A stretch of DNA of 64,000 bases from Lachnospiraceae bacterium (lineage in GTDB: Bacteria > Bacillota > Clostridia > Lachnospirales > Lachnospiraceae): contig JAUNGG010000010.1 in NCBI GenBank assembly GCA_030524635.1, positions 16,343 to 80,342 on the forward strand, written 5' to 3'. Within the stretch, counting starts at the first letter, position 1. Each line of letters begins with the position of its first letter. The translations under genes and the position numbers were made by a program. Positions 51,710 to 60,003 of the stretch are shown in pieces. Below the pieces are notes generated by a model that was given only the letters and a program-made list of their open reading frames with translations, did not search any database and was not told where the DNA came from.

Positions 51710-52582
51710 TCAATTGGTCAAAAACCCTTTTCCTATGATCTCGCTGGAGCTGGTGATCATAATGAAGGCGGTGGGCTCCACAGAACGTACATAATTGCGC
51801 AGCCGCACGGCCTGACTTCTGGTCAGCGTAGTCATGATAACCGCCTTTTTGTGGTGGGTGAAGGCTCCCTGGGCTTCATATACGGTGGCGCTCCGCACCA
51901 GCTTCTCAATAATGAAGGTGCAGATGGGCTCCGGGTCATCACAGACGATATTAAAGCATTTGCACTGGTTAATATTCTCGATCACTCCATCGATCACCAG
52001 TGACTTTGCCATCAGACCCAGTGAGGAATACAGTCCCGTCTCCACGCCGAACACAAAAAAGGAGATCACCACGGAGGTCACATCCACCAGAAACAGCACA
52101 GTGCCGATATTAAAGCTGGTATGCTTTTTCAAAATCATGGCAATAATATCCGTACCTCCGCTGGATGCGCCGATATTAAACAGCACAGCCGAGCCCACAG
52201 CCGGAAGGAAGATTGCAAAGATCAGATCCAGCAGCGGCTCTGAGGTCAGCGGCTGATTGATGGGGCATACCCGCTCCAGAAACGACAGCCCGAAGGACAT
52301 CAGCATGCTGGCATACACCGTCTTGATTCCAAAAGCACGGCCTAGGAAGAAAAATCCGATCACTAACAGGCCTGTATTTACAACAAACGTAAAATCTCCG
52401 GCACTGAGCCGGCTGACCCTGCTGACGATCGTTGAGAAACCAGTTACGCCTCCAAAAGCAAAATTGTTGGGGAACTTAAAGAAATAAATTCCGATCACCA
52501 TGATCCAGATGCTGATGGTAATCACTGCATACTCCATCAGAGTCCTCTGCCACGGATGTTTCCACTCCTTTGTGAATAACAT
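51710..52582 (-). CDS. YitT family membrane protein (DUF161/DUF2179)
   Basis: 290 residues. Five to six N-terminal hydrophobic segments form the YitT membrane domain (ITISIWIMVIGIYFFKFPNNFAFGGVTG region, then IGASSGGTDIIAMIL). A C-terminal cytoplasmic domain of about 80 residues (CKCFNIVCDDPEPICTFII, RSATVYEAQGAFTHHKKAVI) resembles small ligand-binding DUF2179 domains. Function undetermined, a transporter or sensor. ATG 52582 follows GAGGTAGG. Confidence 0.9.
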   Translation of the reverse strand: MLFTKEWKHPWQRTLMEYAVITISIWIMVIGIYFFKFPNNFAFGGVTGFSTIVSRVSRLSAGDFTFVVNTGLLVIGFFFLGRAFGIKTVYASMLMSFGLSFLERVCPINQPLTSEPLLDLIFAIFLPAVGSAVLFNIGASSGGTDIIAMILKKHTSFNIGTVLFLVDVTSVVISFFVFGVETGLYSSLGLMAKSLVIDGVIENINQCKCFNIVCDDPEPICTFIIEKLVRSATVYEAQGAFTHHKKAVIMTTLTRSQAVRLRNYVRSVEPTAFIMITSSSEIIGKGFLTN

Positions 52583-52799
52583 ATCCTACCTCTTCATTTC
52601 TATATTTACTTTCTTATGTTATGTGTTTGGAAAACAGCAATTTTTAAACATTTTTCTTTACAATATTTAGTTTCCTGTGAAGAAAATAAGTTTCTTGCCA
52701 TTTTGCCTTCCCAAGTATAGCACAAACCCCATCATCTTGGAAGCCCTGATTTTCATTTTTCCGGCCGTTTTTTAATTAGCTTTTCACATAGGGAAACGC

Positions 52800-52842
52800 A
52801 AAAACAATCGTCCGGCTTAGAAGGATTTCCAGCCGGACGATT
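52800..52842 (-). terminator. Terminator of the pilus operon
   Basis: Perfect 12-bp stem (AATCGTCCGGCT at 52806-52817 with 52831-52842) followed on the minus strand by GTTTTTG. The rest of 52583-52906 is the AT-rich leader of the YitT gene and shows no further gene. Confidence 0.88.
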
Positions 52843-52906
52843 ACCTGATTCTGTTATGCTACGTTTCTTCTGATTTCTTTGCTCTGCGGCTTTTCCTCTG
52901 CAGCCT

Positions 52907-53698
52907 CTACTCCGCATCCTTTTCTCTGCGCTTCTTCGTCAGCCAGAAGATCAGAATGCCGCTGGCTGCCAGGATCACAAGGAGCAGCACAGAGGACACG
53001 GATCCATCTCCTGTCTTTGGAAGGAGAGAAATGGGCAGAGGCAGATTTTCTGCCTGCTCTGCCGGTGACGGCATATCAGACAGACCAGCTTCCTCTCCAG
53101 GATTTACCGAAGGCTGCGGATCCACGGTCTGACTTCCTCCGCTGTTTCCGCCTCCGCTGTGATTTCCGCCGTTTCCGTCATCATCTCTGCCGCCTCCGCC
53201 ATTTCCGCCGCCGGATGGAGCCGTATACTGATTGGTGAACGTAATAGTTCCTGATTTATCCGAAGAATTCTCCTTTGAGGCAAGCACATTTGCCTTCAGG
53301 CCTCCGTTTCCATCATTTATCACCTGTACCGTTACCACATAAACGCTGTTGTCATAGGCAACACGGCTGTTTTCTCCAGCCTTCTGATACACCTGGTAGC
53401 TGTAATTCTCCAGTTCCGTATAGATGATCGGTCCGAAGGAAGCCGTTCCCCCATTCTTCACTATAATCTCACAGTTCTCCGGCACAGGCGCCTGATCCTT
53501 ACCTTCCAGGACCAGATGATATTCCAATCCATCCGGGATCCGGTTTCCCGTTACCTGAAGGTTTACCGGCAGGATGACAGAGACTGCTGCTTCCTGGGCA
53601 AACACGGTAGCCGGATGCATTGAAAAGGGAAGCAGGAATACCGCAAGCACAGCTGGAATCAGAGTGTGCAGCAGCAGTCTTCTTATTTTCTGATACAT
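52907..53698 (-). CDS. LPxTG-anchored minor/base pilin (FctB-like)
   Basis: 263 residues. Signal peptide (about 1-34, ending TVFAQ). One Spy0128/FctA-like domain at about 37-165 (LEYHLVLEG, IIYTELENYSYQVY, GTITFTNQY), a Gly/Asp/Asn-rich stalk of about 50 residues, then LPKTG at about 226-230 with a hydrophobic helix and KKRR tail. Compared with sister domains in this operon the isopeptide Lys (PVNLQVTG instead of a KxVxG pattern) and the Glu (YQVYQ instead of YxVxE) are missing. The canonical LPKTG, unlike the PTG signals of the other subunits, suggests wall anchoring by a housekeeping sortase, as for FctB of S. pyogenes. Start ATG 53698 behind GGAGGTG. Last gene of the operon. Confidence 0.85.
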   Translation of the reverse strand: MYQKIRRLLLHTLIPAVLAVFLLPFSMHPATVFAQEAAVSVILPVNLQVTGNRIPDGLEYHLVLEGKDQAPVPENCEIIVKNGGTASFGPIIYTELENYSYQVYQKAGENSRVAYDNSVYVVTVQVINDGNGGLKANVLASKENSSDKSGTITFTNQYTAPSGGGNGGGGRDDDGNGGNHSGGGNSGGSQTVDPQPSVNPGEEAGLSDMPSPAEQAENLPLPISLLPKTGDGSVSSVLLLVILAASGILIFWLTKKRREKDAE

Positions 53699-53764
53699 GA
53701 ATTTCCTTGCACCTCCTTTACGTGCTGTTTTCAAATGGAACAAAGCTCTCCGATCTTTGCTCCC

Positions 53765-54508
53765 TTACTGCCTTTCTTCTAATCGGCCGAATAATATGGC
53801 ACGGCCATTTGTCTCTGCATCCACGCAGGTAGACAGGCCAATGATCTTGTCTCCCGCATTCACACCGATCTCCCGGTACTGGGTGGAAGATTCCGTCAGA
53901 TAATCCAGAAGCTCCTGCAGCGGATAATCTGGACCAGGGCTGTAGATCAGACGGTCATAGCCATCTGCTTCCATACAGGCAAACAGACAGATCTGGTACG
54001 TCTTCTCCGGCAGAAACAAGGTTCCCGTCTGGTGGGCTTCAAAAAAATCCTTATCCAAAAACTTCAGGACATCTCCATACATTCCGCCATTATCCATGTG
54101 ATGGCCATAGGTCAGATTGTAGCTGTCCGAAAAGTCCGGGCTGTTTAAACAGGACAGAAAGATGGAACCAGACAGCTGAAACTCCCCGAATATGTCCGTA
54201 TTAATGTAATCCATATCCGTTTCTCCCTGCACCATGGGATAATCAATATGGGTATCATCAATGGTGATCCAGGCCCGGGTATCCGGGTTCAGCAGCATCA
54301 GCTCATCTAAGGTGTAGTTGGGGCTGCTGTCACCGGTAAGGACAGGCTTATATTTCAGCAGATCGCTGGTTAAAAAGGCGCCCTGATTAATCATGTAGCT
54401 GTCCCAGAGGGAGTAGCTTCCATATAAGAACATCAGCAGGATCATGATCATTGCAATCCAGCTTAAGATCCGGTTGCCGACCCGTGCTGCGCCAGCCGCT
54501 ATCTCCAT
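53765..54508 (-). CDS. Class B sortase (pilus polymerase)
   Basis: Membrane transpeptidase, 247 residues. N-terminal membrane anchor at about 15-36. Class B sortase features are DTHIDYPMVQG, the catalytic His136 in LTYGHHMDNG, Cys228 in GLSTC and Arg236 in NGRAILFG. Located between the backbone pilin and the base pilin genes, the position of SrtC in the S. pyogenes FCT region, whose enzyme (Spy0129) is also class B. It probably links the PTG-signal subunits through a pilin Lys. Start ATG 54508 behind GAGGAGG; the longer frame has no SD. Confidence 0.93.
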   Translation of the reverse strand: MEIAAGAARVGNRILSWIAMIMILLMFLYGSYSLWDSYMINQGAFLTSDLLKYKPVLTGDSSPNYTLDELMLLNPDTRAWITIDDTHIDYPMVQGETDMDYINTDIFGEFQLSGSIFLSCLNSPDFSDSYNLTYGHHMDNGGMYGDVLKFLDKDFFEAHQTGTLFLPEKTYQICLFACMEADGYDRLIYSPGPDYPLQELLDYLTESSTQYREIGVNAGDKIIGLSTCVDAETNGRAILFGRLEERQ

Positions 54509-54560
54509 TCTGGTCCACCTCCTCTGCAGACAGCCCATTGGTCATCGTGATTACACGGCA

Positions 54561-55625
54561 TTAGAACTCTTCTCTTCTTCTGCGTAAGAACAGAACTGCA
54601 AATACACCTGCAAGAGCTACCATTAACAGGTATGGTGCGAAGGTGAGGGCGATGCCGGTTGGGGTGGTTACATCCTTAGTGTTCGTAAAGGTAACATCTG
54701 TGTTTGCTGTGATTGTGCCACTTGCCGTATATCCAGCAGCTGCCTCTGCATCTCCAATCTTTACTGTTGTTTCGGTATACCCAAGCCCTTTGCTGGCATC
54801 CTCATCCTCTGTTACGGTGTAACTATCATTTTCAGAAAGTCCGTAAATCGTTACGGATTCGCTGTCTTTTAATGTGATTTCCTGTGCTGCTGCCTTGCTG
54901 ACCAGAGTAATTTCCGTTGTTGTCTGGTCTGCCTTTGTAATCACAGCCTTATACTTTTCATTGTCATCGCCGTTTACCTGAACAAAGAAGGTAAAGGGAT
55001 CATTTTTACTGCTCTGGTTACCTGCAACCTTCTTGGTTATGGTAACTGCATTTACATCTCCATCATTGTCTTTGCCATAATCATTTACAAATTCCAATGC
55101 TGATGCTTTGCCGTCTGAACCTGGAACAAGTACATTGTTCACATACAGATTATCCGTTGTTTCATCTCTCATCACATAAACGTATACCTGATAGGTATTC
55201 TGGTCATATGTGATACCCTTATAAGTTCCAGCCGTCTCAGATACATTATAAACGTAAATACCTGGCTCATATCCTGCAAATGCGGTAATATCTGTAACCA
55301 GCTTTCCGGTCTTTGTGTATTCCGCTGCTGCTGTTGCATCCTCTCCCGGAGTAAAATCAAAATTGTTTTTTTCAGCAAGCTTCAAGCCGCCCTCTGGACC
55401 TGCTTTTACGGTTTTGTTGTCAAAGCTTCCATCCGCACCTGGAGCTACTGCGAATGCAAACGTGGTAGCTGGAGAATATGTATTTCCGTCTGTTGTAACC
55501 TTTTTGGTAAAATCCATTTCTGTTACCGGCTCGTCTGCAAACGCCGTCATCCCTCCCATCGACAGCACCATGGCACCTGTCAATACAGCCGATGTAAACA
55601 TCTTAAATAATCTGTTTCTCCTCAT
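54561..55625 (-). CDS. Backbone pilin with two Spy0128-type isopeptide domains (FctA-like)
   Basis: 354 residues, probable polymerised shaft subunit. Signal peptide to about residue 30 (TAFA). Domain 1 (about 35-185) has the candidate isopeptide set Lys41/42 (DFTKKV), Glu130 (YNVSE) and Asn181 (EFVND). Domain 2 (about 192-318) has Lys198/199 (TITKKVAG), Glu273 (YTVTE) and Asn315 (TFTNT). The C-terminal sorting signal is non-canonical: TPTG at 321-324, then a hydrophobic helix and RRRREEF. It resembles the EVPTG/QVPTG-type signals of S. pyogenes pilins rather than LPxTG. ATG 55625 behind AGAGGAAA. Confidence 0.88.
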   Translation of the reverse strand: MRRNRLFKMFTSAVLTGAMVLSMGGMTAFADEPVTEMDFTKKVTTDGNTYSPATTFAFAVAPGADGSFDNKTVKAGPEGGLKLAEKNNFDFTPGEDATAAAEYTKTGKLVTDITAFAGYEPGIYVYNVSETAGTYKGITYDQNTYQVYVYVMRDETTDNLYVNNVLVPGSDGKASALEFVNDYGKDNDGDVNAVTITKKVAGNQSSKNDPFTFFVQVNGDDNEKYKAVITKADQTTTEITLVSKAAAQEITLKDSESVTIYGLSENDSYTVTEDEDASKGLGYTETTVKIGDAEAAAGYTASGTITANTDVTFTNTKDVTTPTGIALTFAPYLLMVALAGVFAVLFLRRRREEF

Positions 55626-55721
55626 AATTGTTTCCTCTCTTTCATACTTTGTTTTTAATTTATATCATCACAAACGCTGTCTGCGATAATACTTCCACAT
55701 AGATTTCTGCCTGTTCCATTC

Positions 55722-56291
55722 CTACAGGCTGGAACGCCGGATTACGGTAATCACCTTTCCCTTGATCTCTTTTCGATTCACCGCGCCAAAGTACCGGCTG
55801 TCCTTTGCCCCATTCCGGTAATCGCACAGGATAAAATACTGATCCCCTTCCAGCGTTACCGGATATGCTACCTGATCTCCATACTTTGGAGTGGAATAAA
55901 AAATATCGGTTTCCACTACTGTGCTTCCATTTACCTTCAGGTGGGAATCCTCGGTGACCTCCACGCTGTCTCCGCCTTTCGCCACCACTCTTCCAATGTA
56001 CTGCACGCCGTCCTTCTCAAATACCACCACATCCTGGGACCGCAGCCTTTCCTCCAGCCGATAATACAGGAGCAGATCGCCGGAGCTGATCCGCGGCGAC
56101 ATGTCATTATTTTTCGCCGGAGTAATGCCAAACAAAACTCCAAACAGGATTCCCAAAAGCAATCCCATCCAAATCAGCTTGACGAAAAAGGAGCTAATCT
56201 CCTCCTGGCCGGCTAACCGGCGGAGCCTGAGAAGAATGACCTGCTCCGGTGTTGTTATCTCACCTGATGTTTTATTTCTTCCCTTACTCAT
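55722..56291 (-). CDS. SipA-like signal peptidase homologue, catalytically dead (pilus chaperone)
   Basis: 189 residues with signal peptidase I architecture. N-terminal membrane helix at about 36-56, then the S26 fold (SGDLLLYYRLEE, RSQDVVVFEKDG, GGDSVEV, YPVTLEGDQYFILCDYR, SRYFGAVNRKEIKGKV). The catalytic Ser of the SMxP motif is Asp63 (NNDMSP) and the catalytic Lys of YxKRV is Gly100 (YIGRVV). S. pyogenes SipA, needed for pilus assembly without peptidase activity, carries the same Asp and Gly replacements. A chaperone role for pilin subunits is therefore likely. Starts inside the preceding 78-codon gene (8-base overlap). Confidence 0.88.
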   Translation of the reverse strand: MSKGRNKTSGEITTPEQVILLRLRRLAGQEEISSFFVKLIWMGLLLGILFGVLFGITPAKNNDMSPRISSGDLLLYYRLEERLRSQDVVVFEKDGVQYIGRVVAKGGDSVEVTEDSHLKVNGSTVVETDIFYSTPKYGDQVAYPVTLEGDQYFILCDYRNGAKDSRYFGAVNRKEIKGKVITVIRRSSL

Positions 56292-56520
56292 GGGCAGGTT
56301 CCTGAGAAAGGCGATCTTTTAGAGAAGCAATCTCTTTCTCCCTTTCCTGCAGGAGAGCATCATATCTCTCCTGCTGAATTTCATACGCGGAGCGGTACTC
56401 CTTCTGCAGCTTGTCCAGCTGCTTCCAGACATCCTTCTCCTTCACACCGCCAAACAGTGCTTTCTTAAACCGCAGAGTCCGGAACAGGTCTGCAATGTCA
56501 TCCATATTTCTTGCTGCCAT
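56284..56520 (-). CDS. Small coiled-coil protein of the pilus operon
   Basis: 78 residues, no signal peptide and no membrane helix. After MAARNMDDIADLF comes RFKKALFGGVKEKDVWKQL, reminiscent of the N-terminal motif of cell-division-type coiled-coil proteins, then a continuous charged helix to the end (SAYEIQQERYDALLQERE). ATG 56520 has AGGAG upstream; its end overlaps the SipA-like gene. It may position pilus assembly in the cytoplasm or at the membrane, but this is inference and no family was recognised. It has no counterpart in the S. pyogenes FCT region. Confidence 0.7.
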   Translation of the reverse strand: MAARNMDDIADLFRTLRFKKALFGGVKEKDVWKQLDKLQKEYRSAYEIQQERYDALLQEREKEIASLKDRLSQEPAHE

Positions 56521-56531
56521 TCATTCAACTC

Positions 56532-59500
56532 CTATCTGCGGGTCCTGCGTTTCTTCTTCGTGCAGTCAAAATAGGTAAATCCCAGGATACCCAGAGCGGA
56601 TAAAACCAACATCAGGCAGTACGGAATCTGATTCTGGAAAAGTCCGGTCGGTGCCGAAATGGTCTGTATATTTTTAAAATGAACCTCCCGATCTTTTCCG
56701 TCGATGGTAACCACAACCTTTTCTGCGCTTACCCTTTCCCCATCTACCGTTACCTCTACCGCGGTTGTATAACTGCCTGGCTGCTCTGTAATCGTGATCT
56801 GCTGATCCAGGGGTAAATTTTTAATAAAAACCATTTCACCGTGCTTCAAAGATATCTCTGCACTGCCGGCTGTAAATTTAACCGAACTGGTATGCTGTAC
56901 ATTACAGGAGGGATCTGTTCCTGTATAAACAGCTTCATATTCCCCGTCCAATCCCCTTCCTCTCAGTGTGAATTTAAAATGCTCATTCACATTCTTTGCT
57001 GATCCCGCAACCTCTTTGGAGATACTGAGATCCCCTGAAATAACTTTTGTTTCCATTTTTAACTGGCATAAATAATAAATATTGTTGGTTATCATCTCAT
57101 AGCCAAACCTGGTAGATGGATAAATGTGAGACGCTTTATTTCGTGGGGTGATCGTTGTCCGGCAGGTATGTCCGTCCTTCTGATATTCCACCACGATTTG
57201 ATCCGTCTGCTCTGTTACATACCGGTAGTTGGTTCCGCCTAATGTAGTTTCCAGCTGCTCCTTAAAAGCCCCATAGGAAACGCCTGGAAGGGTTCGGTCA
57301 TTATCCGAAATTGCAAATAAGCATGGTGTCCCGCTGGCCGAATAATCATATAATTCCACTACATAGTTTGGTGGGTTATCTGCTAAAACTCCATCAATAT
57401 GCCATCCATCATTCTCCCGTTTCAGTACATAGCCAATATATTTTCCCTCCCCGCCGAAGATACGATCCAGCTCATTTCGGTCATTCTCTTCGATCGCCGG
57501 ATAAATAACTGTATTCCAATATCTGGCAGCTTCTTCCTTGGAACCGTTTTGATATTGGCCGTCGCTTTCGATGGAGTAATAATACCAGGTGGAATAACCA
57601 GTATAATAATCATATCTTTGATAGCAGGCAGATTTTTGATTTACCTGATCTAAGTCAACCGTCACCGTAATGTATGGAGTATTATTTCCTGACGGCCCAT
57701 ATCCGGCAGCTGTGTCGCTGCCATTGATCGTAGTCGGAATTTCATTGCTATACCGCAAATAAACCTTAGCCTCTATGGTTCCCTCCGGCACTTTTCTCAG
57801 CTCATACCCGTCATTCCAGGTAACTGCAAACACCGAAAAACTCTCCACCTCAAAATCAACTGCCACAACTTCTTCCGCTTCTCTCACTTCCACGGTTCCA
57901 TTCACCGCATCCGTGACATCTGCAACCGTCTGGACTTCAATTCCTGCTTCCCTCTCCGCCAGATGCTGTACCGCCACAGATCCCAGATCCGCATCCTTGG
58001 GCAGAAGGGATGAATTCATTTCCATAGAGACCCGTACATTTCCGGCATCGCTGTCTGGCTCGATCTTATTTCCATCTTCATCGAAGAATGCCATATCCAG
58101 CGCCATCATGCCGCTGTACTCCGTTCCTTCTGCATCCAGGGCTTCCTTTGCCTCCAGGAACTTATCTGCCGTCTCAGCATCGTCCTCCTTCAGCTCCTTT
58201 ACGAAAAGTCTGGTGCCTTCCGGCAGCACCCCTTCGTCTGCAGAAACATGGATGGTCACATTGTCCAGCTTTGCCTCTGCATGATATGCCGGGCTTACAT
58301 GTTCCCCGGTTACTTCAAACAGGAAGCCCTGTTCACTGGTAAATGATTTCCGGTTCCATTTTCCTTTTGCTGTAACCTTTCCATAATAGATGCCAGGTTC
58401 CTGATCACCGGCCAGCTCATAGATACAGCTGATCCAGCCGATATCCTCCACCTCTTCTGCCTTCTTCGGGCTGAAACGCTTGTATCTGGTCCCCCAAAGC
58501 TCCACCGTGTAGGAAACCTTGGATTCCTTGATCTCCATTGCTTCGTCTGTATATTTTTCAATCTTGGCAGCATCCATGACAGACGGCAGATCCTTATAGG
58601 AGCTGGTGCTTCCTGATGCATTGGAGCTGGAAGCCTTTTTGGCATTGGATGCGGTAGCTTTTCCTGCATCGGAACTGGAAGCCGTTTTGGAATTTGCTTC
58701 CTCCTCCTTCTCCGTCTTCTTGCTTTCCTGCTCCTTTAGAATTTCTTCCAGATGATCATCCACCCAGTCTGGCTCCGACATCCAGATATTCATCTCGTTT
58801 TCAATGCCGGTCTCAACCGCACTGCCGCCTTCCAGTTCAAGATTTACTACCGGAAGACCGATGCTGTAATAAAATTTTGTTTCTCCCTTTACAACGCCTC
58901 TGCTTCCTTCGCCGGCAAACCGGAACTTTACATAGGCACTCTGAGACTTTAAATCATCCTCTGTGTAAAATTCGAATGAAACCTCATAAAGCTGCCCTGG
59001 AAGGAGGTCAATATCGGTCAGTCTGCTGCTTTCATTCTCTTCCTCCTCATCTTCCTCACCGCCAAATTCTGCTTCCCGTTCAGCTGCTTCCGCTGATTCT
59101 GCAGCTTCCCTGTCATCCGGCTCCATGATGGAAACCTTTACATCCTGGATCTGACCTGACTCCTGAATCGATGCCTCTGCTTCCTGCGGCCGATCTGCCT
59201 GTCCCTCTAAAGCTGCTGCAGGCTGAACCTCTGTTTCTGCCGCTTCCATTTCCGGGTCCAAATCCAAAAGCCCTTCACCAGAAGGCTCTGACCGGTTGGC
59301 TGCTGCTTTGCCTGTAATCACGCCGGTTTCTTCTGATCCTACTTCCGTGATCCCGGTAAACCAGCCATCCTCCCCCTTGATTTTCTTTCCCGCAAATGTC
59401 AGGACACCGTCTGTGATCTCCTCCCCTGTATTATTTCTCAGATACAGAGTCATGGATGATACGTTACCCGGAACGATCTCATTGTCATCTGCGACCACAT

Positions 59501-59744
59501 AAATATCCACATCGCTTCCATCGCCCTGCTTGTATTTCGCATTGCTTGCTGTCGCCCAGACTGCATCCTCCTTTTTCGCATTGCTTGCGGAAGCGTACAC
59601 ATTCGAAATGCCCAGCTGACGGCTCCAGGATAATGGCATGTTCAAAACCATGGAAATGGTTAAGATCAATGCCATAGCTGAGCCTAATCGCTGTTCCCAT
59701 TCCCGGCGGATGTTCCGCCTGCGCGATCTACCTCTGCCCTCCAT
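56532..59744 (-). CDS. Large pilus tip / adhesin subunit with PTG sorting signal
   Basis: 1070 residues. A basic N-terminus and signal peptide (about 1-50) are followed by ASNAK-type repeats (ASASNAK, ATASNAK, again near 360), a very acidic Glu/Ala stretch (about 165-245), an adhesin-like domain with the VHVSADEGVLPEGTRL-type pattern (VTIHVSADEG) and a large unassigned Tyr-rich region (about 660-900). The last domain (about 915-1030) is Spy0128-like with LSISKEVAG, ITITE and VHFKN as candidate isopeptide residues. It ends with APTG (1031-1034), a hydrophobic helix and KKKRRTRR. Size and first position match the tip adhesin Cpa of the FCT pilus. ATG 59744 behind AGAGGAAA. Confidence 0.82.
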   Translation of the reverse strand: MEGRGRSRRRNIRREWEQRLGSAMALILTISMVLNMPLSWSRQLGISNVYASASNAKKEDAVWATASNAKYKQGDGSDVDIYVVADDNEIVPGNVSSMTLYLRNNTGEEITDGVLTFAGKKIKGEDGWFTGITEVGSEETGVITGKAAANRSEPSGEGLLDLDPEMEAAETEVQPAAALEGQADRPQEAEASIQESGQIQDVKVSIMEPDDREAAESAEAAEREAEFGGEEDEEEENESSRLTDIDLLPGQLYEVSFEFYTEDDLKSQSAYVKFRFAGEGSRGVVKGETKFYYSIGLPVVNLELEGGSAVETGIENEMNIWMSEPDWVDDHLEEILKEQESKKTEKEEEANSKTASSSDAGKATASNAKKASSSNASGSTSSYKDLPSVMDAAKIEKYTDEAMEIKESKVSYTVELWGTRYKRFSPKKAEEVEDIGWISCIYELAGDQEPGIYYGKVTAKGKWNRKSFTSEQGFLFEVTGEHVSPAYHAEAKLDNVTIHVSADEGVLPEGTRLFVKELKEDDAETADKFLEAKEALDAEGTEYSGMMALDMAFFDEDGNKIEPDSDAGNVRVSMEMNSSLLPKDADLGSVAVQHLAEREAGIEVQTVADVTDAVNGTVEVREAEEVVAVDFEVESFSVFAVTWNDGYELRKVPEGTIEAKVYLRYSNEIPTTINGSDTAAGYGPSGNNTPYITVTVDLDQVNQKSACYQRYDYYTGYSTWYYYSIESDGQYQNGSKEEAARYWNTVIYPAIEENDRNELDRIFGGEGKYIGYVLKRENDGWHIDGVLADNPPNYVVELYDYSASGTPCLFAISDNDRTLPGVSYGAFKEQLETTLGGTNYRYVTEQTDQIVVEYQKDGHTCRTTITPRNKASHIYPSTRFGYEMITNNIYYLCQLKMETKVISGDLSISKEVAGSAKNVNEHFKFTLRGRGLDGEYEAVYTGTDPSCNVQHTSSVKFTAGSAEISLKHGEMVFIKNLPLDQQITITEQPGSYTTAVEVTVDGERVSAEKVVVTIDGKDREVHFKNIQTISAPTGLFQNQIPYCLMLVLSALGILGFTYFDCTKKKRRTRR

Positions 59745-59862
59745 ACTGTTTCCTCTCTTTCCTTTTTATACCATTTATTGGTTCCTGCGGCTGCCGGTTT
59801 TGCTGAGGCAGTATTGTTTCTGTCAGCCCACAGCCGCCGCTGTCTTTACAGCCAGATCAGCC

Positions 59863-60003
59863 TCATGATTCTTCTGTTTCTATCGCTGAATCCATCATCT
59901 TGATCAATTCCAAAAGACTCCGAAAGCTTTTTGTCTTCTTTTCATTCAGCCATGTCACCTGCCCCTGCCAGGAAAAGTTTTCCTGACTAACAATGTACAC
60001 CAT
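59863..60003 (-). CDS. 46-residue small protein between regulator and pilus operon
   Basis: ATG 60003 lies inside the last codons of the regulator gene (17-base overlap), with AAAGGGA six bases upstream. The peptide MVYIVSQENFSWQGQVTWLN continues with SFRSLLELIKMMDSAI and ends at TGA 59863. The WQGxVxW and SFRSxLELI..MDSA pattern reads like a conserved short family I associate with Lachnospiraceae. It has no signal peptide or membrane helix. Translational coupling to the regulator suggests a regulatory or accessory role. Confidence rests on the start site and the protein-like pattern; a conservation search would decide. Confidence 0.6.
   Translation of the reverse strand: MVYIVSQENFSWQGQVTWLNEKKTKSFRSLLELIKMMDSAIETEES

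Noticed and set aside
52583..52790. AT-rich region examined for an insertion sequence or integration site
   Set aside because: No transposase, terminal inverted repeats or tRNA end was seen; it is simply the leader of the YitT gene.
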